Below are positions 10,999 through 22,518 of a DNA stretch of 64,000 nt, piece after piece. Under the pieces are notes generated by a model, which searched no databases, had not been told where the DNA came from, and saw only the letters and a list, made by a program, of their open reading frames with translations. The DNA is from Ramazzottius varieornatus. Lineage: Eukaryota > Tardigrada > Eutardigrada > Parachela > Ramazzottiidae. Position numbers and translations under genes: made by a program. The DNA is taken from contig BDGG01000003.1 of assembly GCA_001949185.1 (NCBI GenBank), positions 2,649,158 through 2,713,157 of the forward strand, read 5' to 3'. Positions within the stretch are counted from its first letter, which is position 1, and each line of letters starts with the position of its first letter.

Positions 10999-12974
10999 AT
11001 GAAGTACGAAAAACTGGAGAAAGTCGGAGAAGGTAAGAACGATGCTTCTGGTCGCCTCGAAGTCCAACACCAGCATCGTTACCGGTATGTTCAGGCTGCC
11101 CGTATCACCCTCTGTCGTAGGAACGTACGGAACTGTCTTCAAGGCAAGGAACCGAGGTGACCAACTGCAGTGTCGTTGCTGTAGTGAACATTTGAGCTTT
11201 ATAATCTTGTGCTGTCTTTCAGAGTCACACGACGTCGTTGCTTTGAAAAGGGTTCGCTTGGATGACGAGGACGAAGGTAAGAGACCGTGCAGTCCCGCAA
11301 GATGACTGCCAATGTGCCTGCGATATCCGCGTGTTTTGGCGACCATAGTTTGTGGCTGCTGACGTACTGCACGTGTGGTTCTTTGTCAGGTATTCCGTCG
11401 TCCGCTCTCCGGGAAATCGCTCTTCTAAAGCAGCTCCGACACAAGAACATCGTCCAGCTCTTGGATGTCATTCATACCGAGAAGAAGCTGACGCTGGTCT
11501 TTGAGTATTGCGACCAAGATCTCAAAAAGTACTTCGACTCTTTGAACGGCTATATCCAGCCAAAGGTAAAACCTTCCTGCGCCTCCATTGACAAGGGAAC
11601 GGAGGTGACCATCAGAGTCTGAACTTCCTCCAACTTTTTCTGTCGAAAGTACCCGGTCCTAGCTACCGTTCAAGGGTCCTTGCAGTTGCCACCGAGCACC
11701 TTTTAACCAGGGAGCAAATTTCGAATGCGTGGAACCCTCTCAAAACCACTGTGGGACCTTTGACTTCTCGATGTCTACTGGTTCTCGTATCGTCCGAAAC
11801 ATAACGTCTCCAGCAACAAAATGCATTAGATGAACTGGTGAACACTTCTGCTNNNNNNNNNNNNNNNNNNNNNNNNNNNNNNNNNNNNNNNNNNNNNNNN
11901 NNTTATGTTTCGGACGATACGAGAACCAGTAGACATCGAGAAGTCAAAGGTCCCACAGTGGTTTTGAGAGGGTTCGACGCATTCGAAATTTGCTCCCTGG
12001 CCAAAAGGTGCTCGGTGGCAACTGAGAGGACCCTTGAGCGGTAGCTAGGACCGAGTACTTTCGACAGAAAAAGTTGGAAGAAGTTCAGACTCTCATGGTC
12101 ACCTCCGTTCCCTTGTGAGTACGGTCCACCGCGAATCAGTCATCAACATATCCACGCACTTGTGTGTTTTGTTCTAGATTGTGCGGTCTCTGTTCTATCA
12201 GTTGCTTTGCGGTCTGGCTTACTGCCACTTGAAGAATGTGCTCCACAGGGACCTCAAACCACAAAATATTTTGCTCAATAAGGTATCGATCATGAGGTCG
12301 AGAATGATGCTAGGGAGTTTCATGGCGATGATGGTTCATTCTGTTTCACAACTTTATAGAACGGAGAAGTAAAGCTGGCCGATTTCGGTTTGGCGCGAGC
12401 TTTCGGCATACCTGTAAGATGCTACAGCGCGGAAGTGGTCACCCTCTGGTATCGCCCACCGGACGTTCTCCTTGGTAGGTGACCGGACCATCCCGGACCA
12501 TGTCCTCTCCGATGACATTGATGCATCCATTTACCACTTTCTCTTTAGGTTCGAAATTGTATAATACATCCATCGACTGGTAAGTTAGTCAACTTTCGGA
12601 TTTCCGCATGTCTGATTGAATTTGGTTGTTTCTGTAGTTGGTCTGCTGGATGCATCTTTGCCGAGATCGCCAACGCTGGACGACCTCTCTTCCCAGGTAG
12701 CGACGTTGAAGACGAAATGAAGCGCATATGCAAGCTCCTAGGCACGCCTAACGAAGTAATGTGGCCCGGCATGACTCAGTTACCCGAATACAAGCCACTT
12801 CCGGAGTACTCGCGAGGCGACTTCGCACTGGCGGTACCCATGCTCAGTGACTGCGGCTTGGACCTACTTCAGAAGTTTCTCATATGCAACCCAGCAAAGC
12901 GGATCTCAGCTGCCACTGCACTTAAGCATCCATACTTCGTAGAGATCGATGACGATCTGAACTTGGCTTCATGA
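10999..12974 (+). CDS. CDK5: Cyclin-dependent kinase 5
   Basis: Eight exons: 10999-11032, 11121-11156, 11223-11276, 11390-11565, 12178-12282, 12360-12474, 12549-12579, 12638-12974; 295 residues against about 292 in vertebrate CDK5. It is a proline-directed Ser/Thr kinase activated by p35/p39-type proteins, acting in neurons and other postmitotic cells. Visible: glycine loop [23 protein letters not shown], the CDK5-type cyclin-binding helix PSSALRE (44-50), catalytic HRDLKPQN (D125), DFG (143-145), activation loop with S158 aligned to human S159, and [10 protein letters not shown]. Residue DCWSAGC replaces the common DMWSAGC. ATG 10999 is chosen because it gives the family N-terminus ([11 protein letters not shown]); an in-frame ATG at 10987 would add four residues. 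Intron 4 holds a large inverted repeat and an assembly gap. Confidence 0.96.
11591..12117. repeat. Large inverted repeat around an assembly gap, CDK5 intron 4
   Basis: About 216 bases at 11591-11806 recur in reverse complement at 11903-12117 with roughly 90-95% identity (both contain CATCGAGAAGTCAAAGG or its complement). The 50-base run of N at 11853-11902 lies in the spacer, right beside the right arm. The structure probably folds into a hairpin, which may be why the assembly broke here. Neither arm shows a coding frame I recognise. It lies entirely between CDK5 exons 4 and 5. Confidence 0.85.
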
Positions 12975-13338
12975 TAATGAAGGTACTTTGATATGTAATA
13001 GATTTGTATGGTACAAGTGCAAAATCGGTGTACGAAGTGGCTTGTTTTGCGTCTTATCGGTTTGATTTATTTCTAGTCTCTTTCGGTTTTGGACTCAGTA
13101 TTCCTGGTCCGCTACATTCGGAATGTTTTTGTTGGTCCAACGTTACCATAATTGGCTCGTTACCTTGAGCAAGGAGCCTGATCGTTGTTCGAAGTTTTCG
13201 ATTTGACCATCACGACGAAATGTTAAACTTTGTAAGCAAGTTACAAGCATTCCTCCGACAGAAGAAATACTAAATATATTTGGACTGGAAACGAGGACAT
13301 CTTGTAGACAGAGAGGTCTTCTGAAGTTGTGAGTACTT
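12975..13338. other. Intergenic between convergent CDK5 and WAP gene
   Basis: 3' flanks of two genes that converge. No gene or repeat recognised. Confidence 0.6.
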
Positions 13339-13979
13339 TCAGTTTTTATGCTTTTGTTTGACGCCAGGGCTTTGAAAGTTTGCAGATCTAGACTTCGACT
13401 GCGAACTGGCTTCCGGTGCAATACAAAGTTGTCCACAACCATTGAAGCAGCATTTGCTGTCACCAGGACATTCGATATCGTTTTGGCAAAGGTCCCTGGC
13501 AACGGGATCGGGGTTGATGTCTCCGTTGCATGTCACGTCATTGAAGCTGGAGAGAGGGCAAGAACCAGCTTTCTGGGATGGTGGAGGACTGGCAAGCAAG
13601 GTAGTGCAGACGGGACAGCAGCGAACAGAACAACACTTCTGACCTCCGGTGCAGCTCGAGTCGTTGCAGGCGAGACACTGGACAGCAGCACAGCTTGCTG
13701 CGTTGGTGGGGTTATTGGGGCAAAAACCGCCATTGTTTGAGTAGGAAGTGGACCCGGAAGTGGTATTGATGGGAGCCGCAGTGACGTCATTGTGGTAACC
13801 TGCAGTACACAATCACCCGGCATGGTAATTTAATTGTATCAGTGCGACACTTTTGCATCAGACGAGTCGTAAGGTTGGGAATCTGCTTTGTACTCACTGT
13901 ATCGAGTTGCATCCGAACCACGCACGATGGTGAAAAGGACAGAGAAGATGCTGGCGGAGTACAGGTACCTTCGACACAT
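13339..13979 (-). CDS. Secreted cysteine-rich WAP-domain protein, first of cluster
   Basis: Two exons, 13979-13898 and 13799-13339, joined in phase 1, about 180 residues. The first exon encodes a signal peptide (MCRRYLYSASIFSVLFTIV). After a Thr/Ser-rich linker comes a degenerate four-disulphide-like Cys cluster (FCPN to CCPVC), then a recognisable WAP domain from SCPL to CGQLC with the KCCFNGCG signature. WAP domains are small secreted folds found in protease inhibitors, antimicrobial peptides and cuticle or egg-coat proteins; which role applies cannot be read from sequence. Paralogues follow at 14985, 15840, 16756 and 17725 on the same strand, so the locus is a tandem family. The basic Ser-rich C-terminus ending KQKHKN is unique to this copy. 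Confidence 0.75.
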
Positions 13980-14984
13980 TGTTCCCGCTGTGTGCAACAT
14001 CACTTTCGTGAAAACTCAGCCAGGGAAAATCCGCACAAGATTATACTGTTTGAATGTTCGTCTGCTGCTTATGCAGCTTGCCTTCATGCAGGTCGAATAC
14101 CGGTATCGGTCATGCGAAAACGCACATCGATTCGGACCACGATTAATGCGCCGACCATCAACTTGATTTATGGCGACCTCGAATGGTCATCTTGGTATAA
14201 ATAATTCTTACCTCTGTACATCGACACGAATAATTATTTACCGTGTTTCAAAATCGGGACAACAAACTTCTAAACTTCTAGAGGTATATGCTAGTTCAGA
14301 TGGGACACACTACGAGGAACTACCAAAAACCTGTTGTCCACTTTGAAAAGCCCAGATTTGTCGACCCCGGGGACGGTCAGAAATTCATACCTTGAATTTT
14401 TTAGCAATCATTCTTGCCACGTATGTAACGATAGATTCACACACAGTAAGAGAAGGAGCTTTAGAAGGAACCGCATGAACAATGCAGGCCAGCGGTCAGG
14501 GGAATACAGACTACTGATAATTCAGCGCGTCGGTCGACACTGGCTACATTTCATCGAGTTCTCTATTGACATCCTACTTTTGTTAAAAGAAGCTACTCAG
14601 TTTAGTCAGTGATTATTGTACGGACCCATTCACAATATATATGCAGCTACAGTATTTTTTCGGTCGAAAGCGACGTAACATCTGATTTGCCAGCGTAATG
14701 GGAATCTCTTGGATGAGCCCTTGGATGATCACAGTAATGATACCGGAAACTCGTCATCTTGGAAATAAGCTGAAATATCTTATAAAACTATTTTATTTTG
14801 CAGTGGTTCTTTGTATCAATAAATAGTATAAACTAAAAATCTTGACTACGTACAGCATGACATCAGATCGAGATTCTTCAGGACCACAAAAGCACTCTTG
14901 CAATCCAAACTTGGGTAGGCTTAATTAGGAGACTTGGATGGACGTTTCGATTACACATGATGGGATCTTTGCATACAGTATTTC
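13980..14984. other. Intergenic within WAP cluster
   Basis: About 1 kb between two WAP genes. No WAP-like cysteine pattern is visible on the minus strand and no other gene is recognised. The 13888-14204 open frames overlap the signal-peptide exon of the preceding gene or its promoter and look spurious. Confidence 0.5.
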
Positions 14985-15317
14985 TCAAGCTTCACAAGTA
15001 TGACCACACCCATTAGAGCGGCAATGTGGCCTATCCGTCGGACACGAGTCGTCTCCATCGCACTTCTCGACGCAGATGCCCATCGACCCTCGTTTGGCGA
15101 GACGAGAAGACCTAACTGGGTTCTGGCAGGAATGTCCGCATCCGTTCGAGCAGCACTTTTGTACTCCAGGACAACTGTTGTCGCCTCTACATCTTTCATC
15201 GCACGTTCCGATCATACCTGCGGTAGAAGGACATCTGCCCTTCTTGGCGTCCGAGAAGGCGAGATACAAGCAGAGGACTAGGGAAACCAGCAAGGCGTTC
15301 TTGGTCCCACGCTGCAT
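14985..15317 (-). CDS. Secreted double-WAP protein, single exon
   Basis: 110 residues in one exon. Residues 1-24 form a signal peptide ([17 protein letters not shown]). The first WAP domain ([12 protein letters not shown] to GCGHSCQ) has the full Cys set including KCCSNGCG. The second ([16 protein letters not shown] to GCGHTCEA) lacks the opening Cys-Pro and has PHC in place of KCC. It therefore keeps fewer than the eight canonical cysteines and probably lacks two disulphides. Unlike its neighbours it has no intron after the signal peptide. A TATA-like sequence lies about 115 bases upstream (15432-15440). Confidence 0.8.
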   Translation of the reverse strand: MQRGTKNALLVSLVLCLYLAFSDAKKGRCPSTAGMIGTCDERCRGDNSCPGVQKCCSNGCGHSCQNPVRSSRLAKRGSMGICVEKCDGDDSCPTDRPHCRSNGCGHTCEA

Positions 15318-15839
15318 TCTGAGGATTTTTTAGGATGAGTGCGGCAGCTGAGATAGAAAATTGAACGATCACTTGGTCGTCAAAGTGGAAAGATGTCGGG
15401 ACTAAGGGCTGCCTTATCGAACCATGCAGGCTTTATATAAGCCGTTCACTTCTCGGTTCGAGGACGTCACAACAGCTCCACACCGGATTCTACCAGCCCA
15501 GAGGGGCTATTCAGCGTATGGCACAGTTCCGCTAATGCGTAACTTGGCCGAATTAGGAGAATTCAACCTACAGTATATACAGACCATATCCTGGTGTCCA
15601 GGAAAAGTACCGTGTTCCTCAACTGTTGTTCAGCATGAATATAAAGAAGTTGTTTATTTGTCGAAACTCACAAGTGCTTTGTTTTGCCACAGAAGAGACA
15701 ATAGAAGACGAACCATTAATTTTTCAAGAAGCCTTAGTATGCTCTTATCAAGCGATACGAAACGATCAGCGATACAGTTCCATAAGATAAAAGACTCTTG
15801 ATGTTACTTTATTGTGAGATGGTTCACCGAAGTACAGCT
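15318..15839. other. Intergenic within WAP cluster
   Basis: Promoter region of the double-WAP gene (minus strand) including the TATA-like element, then the 3' flank of the broken WAP copy. No other gene recognised. Confidence 0.5.
15432..15440 (-). promoter_or_regulatory. TATA-box-like element of the double-WAP gene
   Basis: Reads TTATATAAA on the minus strand, about 115 bases before the start codon at 15317. The position allows a leader of roughly 85 bases. This is inference from motif and spacing only. Confidence 0.4.
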
Positions 15840-16200
15840 ACGGCGAGAAACCATTGTACTGGTGCTGTACATGACCCGCCACATCCTGTGAACAGCATTT
15901 TTGGTGTCCAGCGCACGCAGAGTCTCCAATGACCCCACAGCTGCCGAGCACATTCCAGTAGTACCCGGTGGAACTTGGAGACACGATTGCCGGCTTTCAC
16001 GGCCAGTGTGCAGCTGCGTCGACACACGTTAGAGCAACCCTTCAGCGAGTCAGAGCATGCAAGAACCATCACCCGGGCAAGCCTCAATGCAGTCGCCGAT
16101 ACTTCCGGGTGCTACACCATGACAGTTTCCCCCGTCGCCTGCTGGCTCCTCGCGATCGGCTGTACATGTCGAGTTCCCGTCATCGATCATTGTCCGTAAT
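15840..16200 (-). pseudogene. Broken double-WAP gene copy
   Basis: On the minus strand one frame reads GNCHGVAPGSIGDCIEACPG, closely matching the first WAP domain of the intact gene at 16756 ([19 protein letters not shown]). It stops soon after GDGSCML. Remnants of the rest lie in other frames: GCSNVC, then ACAGHQKCC, then TGCGGSCTAPVQ, matching the end of the paralogue. Non-coding sequence upstream also aligns with the linker region of the paralogue. Several frameshifts and a stop make this a pseudogene. I see no surviving signal-peptide exon. Confidence 0.75.
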
Positions 16201-16755
16201 TTACGAAATGATACTTTAACACCTTAAGTACGGGGCGGGAAACTCACTTTCCTGGCGCACACTCAGTTGTGCGTAGCGAGATTCCACTTCAATGTTTGCT
16301 GTGCGTTCTTTTTTATTTGCCTGAAGGATCAACTTCTCTTCCTACATACTGCTTTCATATCTTTTATTTGGTTCAGCCATTACCTCGTACTATACTGTAC
16401 ACCATAAAATATACATCGCATATCTTGCGATCGCGCTCAATGTGACCAGGGGAAATACGGTACAGTCCGCGCTGATTCCGTGAGGATCTTTCATCGTTAT
16501 TTTTGCAAGATCTATGTAATCAGGCCCTACTGACAGAGATTGTCAATGTTCGGTATAGGTTTAATTGAACTGAGGCGATTTATTGCACTAATTGTCGGCA
16601 GACACTGTGTGTCCACCCACATCAAAGCCGATCTGCAAGCGGTCATGAATAATATTTTCCTGACAGCTGCTTTGGGCAAAATACGTTTCAGAAAAATCGT
16701 CACAAGACGACAGGTTTTCCACTGAACTTGACTGAAGCCCAGTTGCGGAAAGAAA
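16201..16755. other. Intergenic within WAP cluster, carries duplicated flank
   Basis: 3' flank of the intact double-WAP gene. Bases 16596-16626 (CGGCAGACACTGTGTGTC...) recur at 17439-17468 at the equivalent place after the next copy. This shows that the duplication unit extended beyond the coding region. Confidence 0.6.
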
Positions 16756-17276
16756 CTACTGCACTGGTGCTTGGCACGTGTGACCACATCCGTTGAAGCA
16801 GCATTTTTGGTCGCCCTCGCAAGCGAAGTCCCCGCCCTCACAACCTTCTATACAGATTCCCGCAGTTCCCGGAGGTACTGCAGGACACGTGCCTGGCTTG
16901 ACAGCGTTCTGACAGGTGTGACCACAGCCATTAAAGCAGCACTTCTGCGAACCAGGACAAGTGTCGTCACCCATACAAGCCTCCACGCATGTTCCAACAC
17001 TTCCGGGTGCCACCACAGGGCAGTTTCCGACTTTTTGATAGAGACCGCCACCCCCTCCGGTGGAATATCCCGTCGTTTGCTGGCTTGGTGTGGTCGGTTG
17101 TTGAGTTACCGGCGACGACTGTCCGTATTCTACGATACAAGCCTTCACCGCGGTTATTTCCATCGGCGTAACAAATGTGAAGTATACTATTTCGTTGATG
17201 ACATACCGCTATTTGGATGGGCTGTCCCGTGGTGGACGATAAATACCTGCACGAGAGCGATCCAGAAAAAGTTCAT
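16756..17276 (-). CDS. Secreted double-WAP protein with Gln/Thr-rich linker
   Basis: Two exons, 17276-17207 (signal peptide, [17 protein letters not shown]) and 17129-16756, 147 residues. After a Gln/Thr/Ser-rich then Gly-rich linker come two complete WAP domains, [13 protein letters not shown] to GCGHTCQ and [13 protein letters not shown] to [11 protein letters not shown]. Each keeps the eight-Cys pattern and the KCCFNGCG core. The intron position just after the signal peptide matches the first gene of the cluster. The protein should be exported; a protease-inhibitor or antimicrobial role is the usual family suggestion but is not demonstrated by the sequence. It is the best preserved copy and serves as the reference for the two broken ones. 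Confidence 0.85.
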
Positions 17277-17724
17277 GTTGGATCTAAACTATAACCAGCA
17301 TGACATTGGAGTTTGTACGGCAAACAATAGTGCTGTTTTGCAAAACTTTTGCTGTGGTCGTATCTATATCCATTCGACTCAAAGAACGCTGTAAGACGCC
17401 ATTGGAAAATTGGAACGACGTTATTTATTACTTATTGACGGCAGATACTGTGTGTCGACCCACATCAAAAAGTACTGCGTTTCTCGATTACTGATGTTTT
17501 CAGCTTGAAGTGCGGGAAGAAATTGCTTACCTGCCATAACGTACTTTATTTTTGCCATCGCAAAGACGAAAAGCTGGTGCCTTCTTGATGTCGGAAAATG
17601 AGCCGTTACTGTAAATAAGTCTTCGAGAGCGTATTCGTATCGATAGATAATTTCAAGCAAAACAGTTCGACAAAATACAAGACCCTTGACGTTATATTCG
17701 CAGTTTTCCACTGAAGTAAAGTTG
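17277..17724. other. Intergenic within WAP cluster, carries duplicated flank
   Basis: Contains the second copy of the duplicated 3' flank (17439-17468, matching 16596-16626). No other gene recognised. Confidence 0.55.
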
Positions 17725-18221
17725 CGGGAAAAACTTCCACAATTGAGCACATCCGTTCCAGCAGCAATTTTGGCCGCCATCACAAGCGAAGTCTTCTCCG
17801 ACACAGCAATTCAAACAGGTTCCCACAGTTCCTGCTGGGACTTCGAGACAATTGTAACCTTCCTCGAGCAAAACAGACATTTCCGCACCCATTAGGTAGC
17901 ACTCCTGCGCCCGCTGATCCAGGGCGAAAACCATCGCCCGTGCAAGTTTCAAAGCAAGTTCCGACTCCTCTCAATACACCAGGACAGTTTTCGACCTTCT
18001 GAAAGAGGTCGTTATGTACACCAGAGTACCCCGTCGTCTGCTGGCTCTCGTGGTCGGTTGTCGAGTTGTCGTCAATGTTCGGCCATAACCTACAATACAT
18101 GATTTCTCATTGATATTCATAGCATATGCAATACTTTCCAAATTGTTTCACCCGTGTTGTGGTGGGCTGTTCCACGGTGAACACTGACTACCTGCAAAAG
18201 AACAATCCAAAAGAAGTCCAT
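17725..18221 (-). pseudogene. Broken double-WAP gene copy with intact signal exon
   Basis: The signal-peptide exon (from ATG 18221, MDFFWIVLLQVVSVHRG) is intact and matches the paralogue at 17276. The body is frameshifted: one frame carries ENCPGVLRGVGTCFETC and PNGCGNVC, another carries YNCLEVPAGTVGTC and NCCWNGCAQL. Compared with the intact gene, a small deletion removes the last Cys codons and the stop, joining NGC directly to sequence that is 3' untranslated in the paralogue. Probably a pseudogene, though a short secreted product from the signal exon cannot be excluded. Confidence 0.75.
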
Positions 18222-18865
18222 TTCACCTAGCCAACGCCGAACAAATCATAAGGCAATCTGCAGCAAACAAATAGCAGCTGATTCCGTCAGACTGATCACA
18301 TATCGGATATTTATATTTATTGTTTCGGACATTCCATGAAAAGTCTTTCGTAATAAATTTGATTTGTACCGGGGAAAAGCAAAATAAGTTTCTTTTACAA
18401 CTGCGCCGGCATGAATATTGTGTGCTGTGCTAAGTAAGTAACAAAAACCCTGTGGTATGATTGCTGACTTTGTTCTAGCGAGTAACACTCTTGTTTTACT
18501 AAGTTGCACTGCTTGAAATGGCAACCCATGTGATGAGATCTCCCCTTTCCTATCTACTATAGAAAATCAAAAAAGTCAGTGCAGAAACGTGAGAAAAATA
18601 AGTAATAAGGAAAAGACGTACACGAGAGACGTAGCCAAACAGGAAGCTGGATGTTGGAGAAACGAGTCTGTCGGTGCCGTCACGTAGGCGCAGGCTGGTC
18701 CGCTCCGTTGCGTCCTGTGCAGAGAGATCGCTTCGTAACCAACAGCAACAAGAAGGGCAATCTCGATCGTCTACGTTTTGCTGCAACTTCACAGTAATTA
18801 GGGGTTCAATTAGGTTGTTAAAACTTACTTGAAAGCACCTACATTCCGACTTAACTGGAGGCAAT
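18222..18865. other. Intergenic, WAP copy promoter and LanC-like promoter
   Basis: About 640 bases between outward-facing starts. No gene or clear repeat recognised. Confidence 0.5.
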
Positions 18866-20502
18866 ATGGCCGCAGCAAAGAGCGGCAAAAATGTCCCACC
18901 TGTTCGAAGTGTTCGCCAGCGGCATTTCGACAACCCATTTTCCGACTACAACGGCCAACCCCTTCCTGACGCTTCAGAATACATTGAACAAGCTTTGAGC
19001 CTGATGCAAGATATCTATTCTTACTATACCGTCTTCCCAAACCGCCCACGGAGAGATCTCTATATCGGTGGTGCCGGTGTGGCCTACGGTTGTGTTCGCT
19101 TGAGTGATCGACTTCCTCGTCAGAGTGCCGACAAGGAACTCGTGCTGGACTTGGCTGTTCGAATCATCGATGCCCTTCTGCAAGAGCTAAACAGTATCCC
19201 GCTGAAGGCTCCAGGTGTGATCGGTGGCGACTTTGGCGTTTATGTCGCGGCGGCCATCGTGTACGCGAAGGCGGGGCGAACTGAGGATGCGGAGAACGCG
19301 CTGAAGGAGTTCGTGGGTTCGACCAGCGGTGTGGAGCGGATGACGTCGCAGGGTTCTAGCGCGGATGAGTTCATGACCGGAAAGTGCGGGTACTTGGCGG
19401 CGTTCATGGAACTTTGGAAAACCTTCCCTGCTCATCCAGTAAGACACGGTAATTATACAAGATTTTCAAAGCAGAAAACTCTGTTCGCATACGTTATTAT
19501 TTTTTATATTTTCTCTTGATACTTTTTGTTTTAGTCCTTACTTGAGGTTCCTGTTCCTGCCATTATCAACTCGGTGATCGAATCGGGAAAACAGTACAGC
19601 CACGCTCGAGGATTTCATTCTAAATGTCCGCTGATGTACTTCCATCTTGGGGCTGATTACATCGGTAAGCGTACCGGGAAGGAATCAAAATTAGTCAGGA
19701 GCGAGTGGTTCGTAGTAATAGATTAATCAGGAGCTATGAATACCGTACTTGATTTTAGGCGCGGCTCACGGTCTATCTTCGGTACTGCAAATCCTCCTTT
19801 GCTTTCCACACGTCCTCAAGGCTCATCCGGAAAACCTAAAAGAAATCAAAGCTTCCATAGACTACCTTGCAACCTGTCAGAAGTGCAACGGAAACTTTGG
19901 AGCAGTCTTTAATACTATCGACCAGGAAGAGAATGAGCTTGTCCAGTGGTGTCACGGCGCTCCAGGTAGGACTTCTTCGAGTTCCGTTACTGAAAGACAA
20001 AAACCGTGTTTTTGACCAGCTGTTTTACTGAACAGGTGTGATCATGTTATTTGCGAAAGCTTACCTGGTCTGGAAGGACTGCAAGTACGACGACGTGTGC
20101 AGGCTATGTGCGGACGTTATCTGGAAGAAGGGTTTACTGAAGAAAGGTCCCGGTTTGTGCCATGGTATCTCGGGAACCGCCTATGCTTTCCTACTCATGT
20201 ATAGACTGACAAACGATTCTGTCTATCTGTATCGCGCTACCTGCTTTGCCGACATTATGTTCCAACAGAACGTCCGAGAACTATCACGCCTACCTGACAA
20301 CCCTTATTCGTGAGTTAACCACCTACGTACTTCCGGTAGTAGAGACATGGAAATTATCTCCAGTCTTTATGGTTCTTTCTTTGATAGGTTGTTCGAAGGC
20401 ATTGCCGGGACGATGTGTTTCTACTCCGATCTCACGAATCCCCAAACATCGTTTTTCCCTTTTCTCGATATCTTTCTTGATTGCCCGGTTGATTTCTCTT
20501 AG
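18866..20502 (+). CDS. LANCL: LanC-like protein (LANCL family)
   Basis: Five exons: 18866-19438, 19535-19664, 19759-19965, 20036-20309, 20388-20502; 432 residues, close to the roughly 400-420 of vertebrate LANCL1/2. The family forms an alpha/alpha barrel with a zinc ion and, in animals, acts as a cytosolic or membrane-associated glutathione transferase that adds glutathione to dehydroamino acids in damaged proteins. Conserved family segments are DLYIGGAGVAYGC, ARGFHSK, VQWCHGAPG and GPGLCHGISGTAYAF. The Cys in WCHG and the Cys-His in LCHG are the zinc ligands of the family. The C-terminal SLFEGIAGTMCFYSDL segment is also typical. Introns 2 to 4 are 70-95 bases. Confidence 0.93.
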
Positions 20503-20692
20503 TAACAGATTGATAAAAATTCTCATTTATCAGACATAAAAGGAAATCACAGTACCAGACTCGGTCCGTTCGTGTTATTCTCACTATCCACTTCAAATAA
20601 AGACGAACCTTTTCCGTCCTGGGAAGCAAAAAGCTCGTCGGGAGTCTTCGCGTGAAGTATGCTAGAAAAATCCCCCATCTTTACAGCTAGCC

Positions 20693-22518
20693 TTACAGAT
20701 GTTTGATCATACGGTCGACAGTTTCGTCGTGTATCTTCTTCGCCGAGGCGAGCCAGTCCGCCAGAGGCAGGCTAAGAGCTTCTTTTTGGTCACGGTCCGC
20801 CACATCCAGAATCAAGGTCTCTGTTGGCTTGTGGATGAGACCCTTGATGTCACTGGAGAGAAAGTAAGACGAGCATCAAAAAAGAATCCGCTAGATAAGT
20901 ACGAACTTCCGGTTCGATAGTCGAACTCACCCATCCAGGATGCAGGTCTTTACCAGCTGTTCCACCTCGGTGATAGAGGAACAGTTGAGCTCTTTAGCGA
21001 CGTATTTCAGAGAAAGACGCTCGTAAGGCAGAATCAGCTTCTTGAGAATTTCCGTTCGGATATTGCTTAACAGCACTGGAAAGATTGAATCGTAAGCTTA
21101 GTGGTAACACAGTTATTCTTAATTTCCGTTTAGGCAGATTTCACATCGATTATTACTTTCGATGTGTTCGCGGATAAACTCGTCCTCCATGAGATGGTTT
21201 CCAGAGGTTTTCAATATGTTTTCAAAGGTCCTGATGTTGTGCGCCTGGTAGGCTCTAAAGAGAACGAGCACATTAATTTCAAGCTCGTGGACAAGAAAAT
21301 TTCAACGTGGTTCTTACTCTATGAGATCTGTCATGGCCAAAATTTCCTTATCGTTCCTGTACGCTTTGGCTTCTTGGGACTCAAAAGGATTGATCCCGCT
21401 CTTCATCAGCATGCTTGCCAGGACCAGATACTTCAGACAGGTAATGCGACGCGGACTTCCGGATTCGTCGTAGTTCTTGAAGGCCTCGAAGAAGTCTGTA
21501 TGAGCCTGCTCGAACTCCCCTTCTCGGAGATGCATCTTGCCTCCACATTCACGGATAACTCCCATGATGTTCGGATGTGGAATGGCAGACTTGACTCGAA
21601 GAGACTGTTCGTAGAGGGTCTTGAGCGCCTTGCTGTTCTTCTGGGCGGTGTGCATCTGAATCTCCAGAGCGTAGATCTCCAGAAGCTGCGTGCCCTTCTT
21701 CAGGTCATCTTCGCCGGAATCTGTCTGACAACTTTGCCGCAGCTGCTTGATAGTCTTCTGACACTTGACGTATTCTGCTCGTTCGAAGTACAGCTTGCCC
21801 AATTTCATCAAAGTCTTATGCCAGAGCCGCTCATTTTTCATAACCTGTCCAAATAAATAATCAGTATTTAGCAGGCCAGAAGGCTTGAACTCGACATTGA
21901 GAGTACAATAACCCAACCAAACGCAGAAGCATCACATGGCTTAACACAACATCAGCAAAATGATATCACTGCTTTGATGACAGAATTTGATGTCAGTTTC
22001 GGAGAACTGTTACCTTGAGGGATTCCAAAGTGGTTTGGTAAAATTCTTGCAGAAGATCCATGCTGCTCGACGTTGACACGTAGTCCAGAATTCCATTGAT
22101 GGACTTTTCAGCGTAGTTACGGACGACGGCAGTTTTGGTGTATGTTAGAAGCTCATGGTAGCGCTTCATCATCTGCTTCTGATCCCCCAGCTTGAAATAT
22201 ATCTTCATCATTTGTTTCAACGCCTTGAAGCCCCATTCACCTTTCTGATCTCCTTCGAGCATCAGCACCTAAAGAAACAACAACGCATTTACCAGAAGAT
22301 CGACCGGCGGAAGCGATTGGAAGAGTGCTTGAATTGTTCACGCTCAGTCGCTCGACTGCATATCTTACCGATTGAAACTGCTCCAGAGCAAGCCGTGGAT
22401 CGTCCTCTTTCATCGCCTTAGCATTGTAGTAACTGTTCTCCAGATCCACATCCTGCTCTTCCTCCTCATCCTGGTTATAATCGTCGTCGTCCATAGCGAA
22501 ATCATCGTCGTCAGCCAT
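20693..22518 (-). CDS. CSN2: COP9 signalosome subunit 2
   Basis: Six exons in transcription order: 22518-22369, 22268-22014, 21844-21318, 21254-21157, 21075-20931, 20852-20693; 444 residues (human 443). It is a nuclear/cytoplasmic scaffold of the COP9 signalosome, which removes NEDD8 from cullins; CSN2 contacts the cullin-RBX1 end. The N-terminus is acidic ([21 protein letters not shown]). It is followed by TPR-like helices ([36 protein letters not shown]) and a C-terminal PCI/winged-helix part ([35 protein letters not shown]). The extreme C-terminus differs from vertebrates. Confidence 0.95.
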
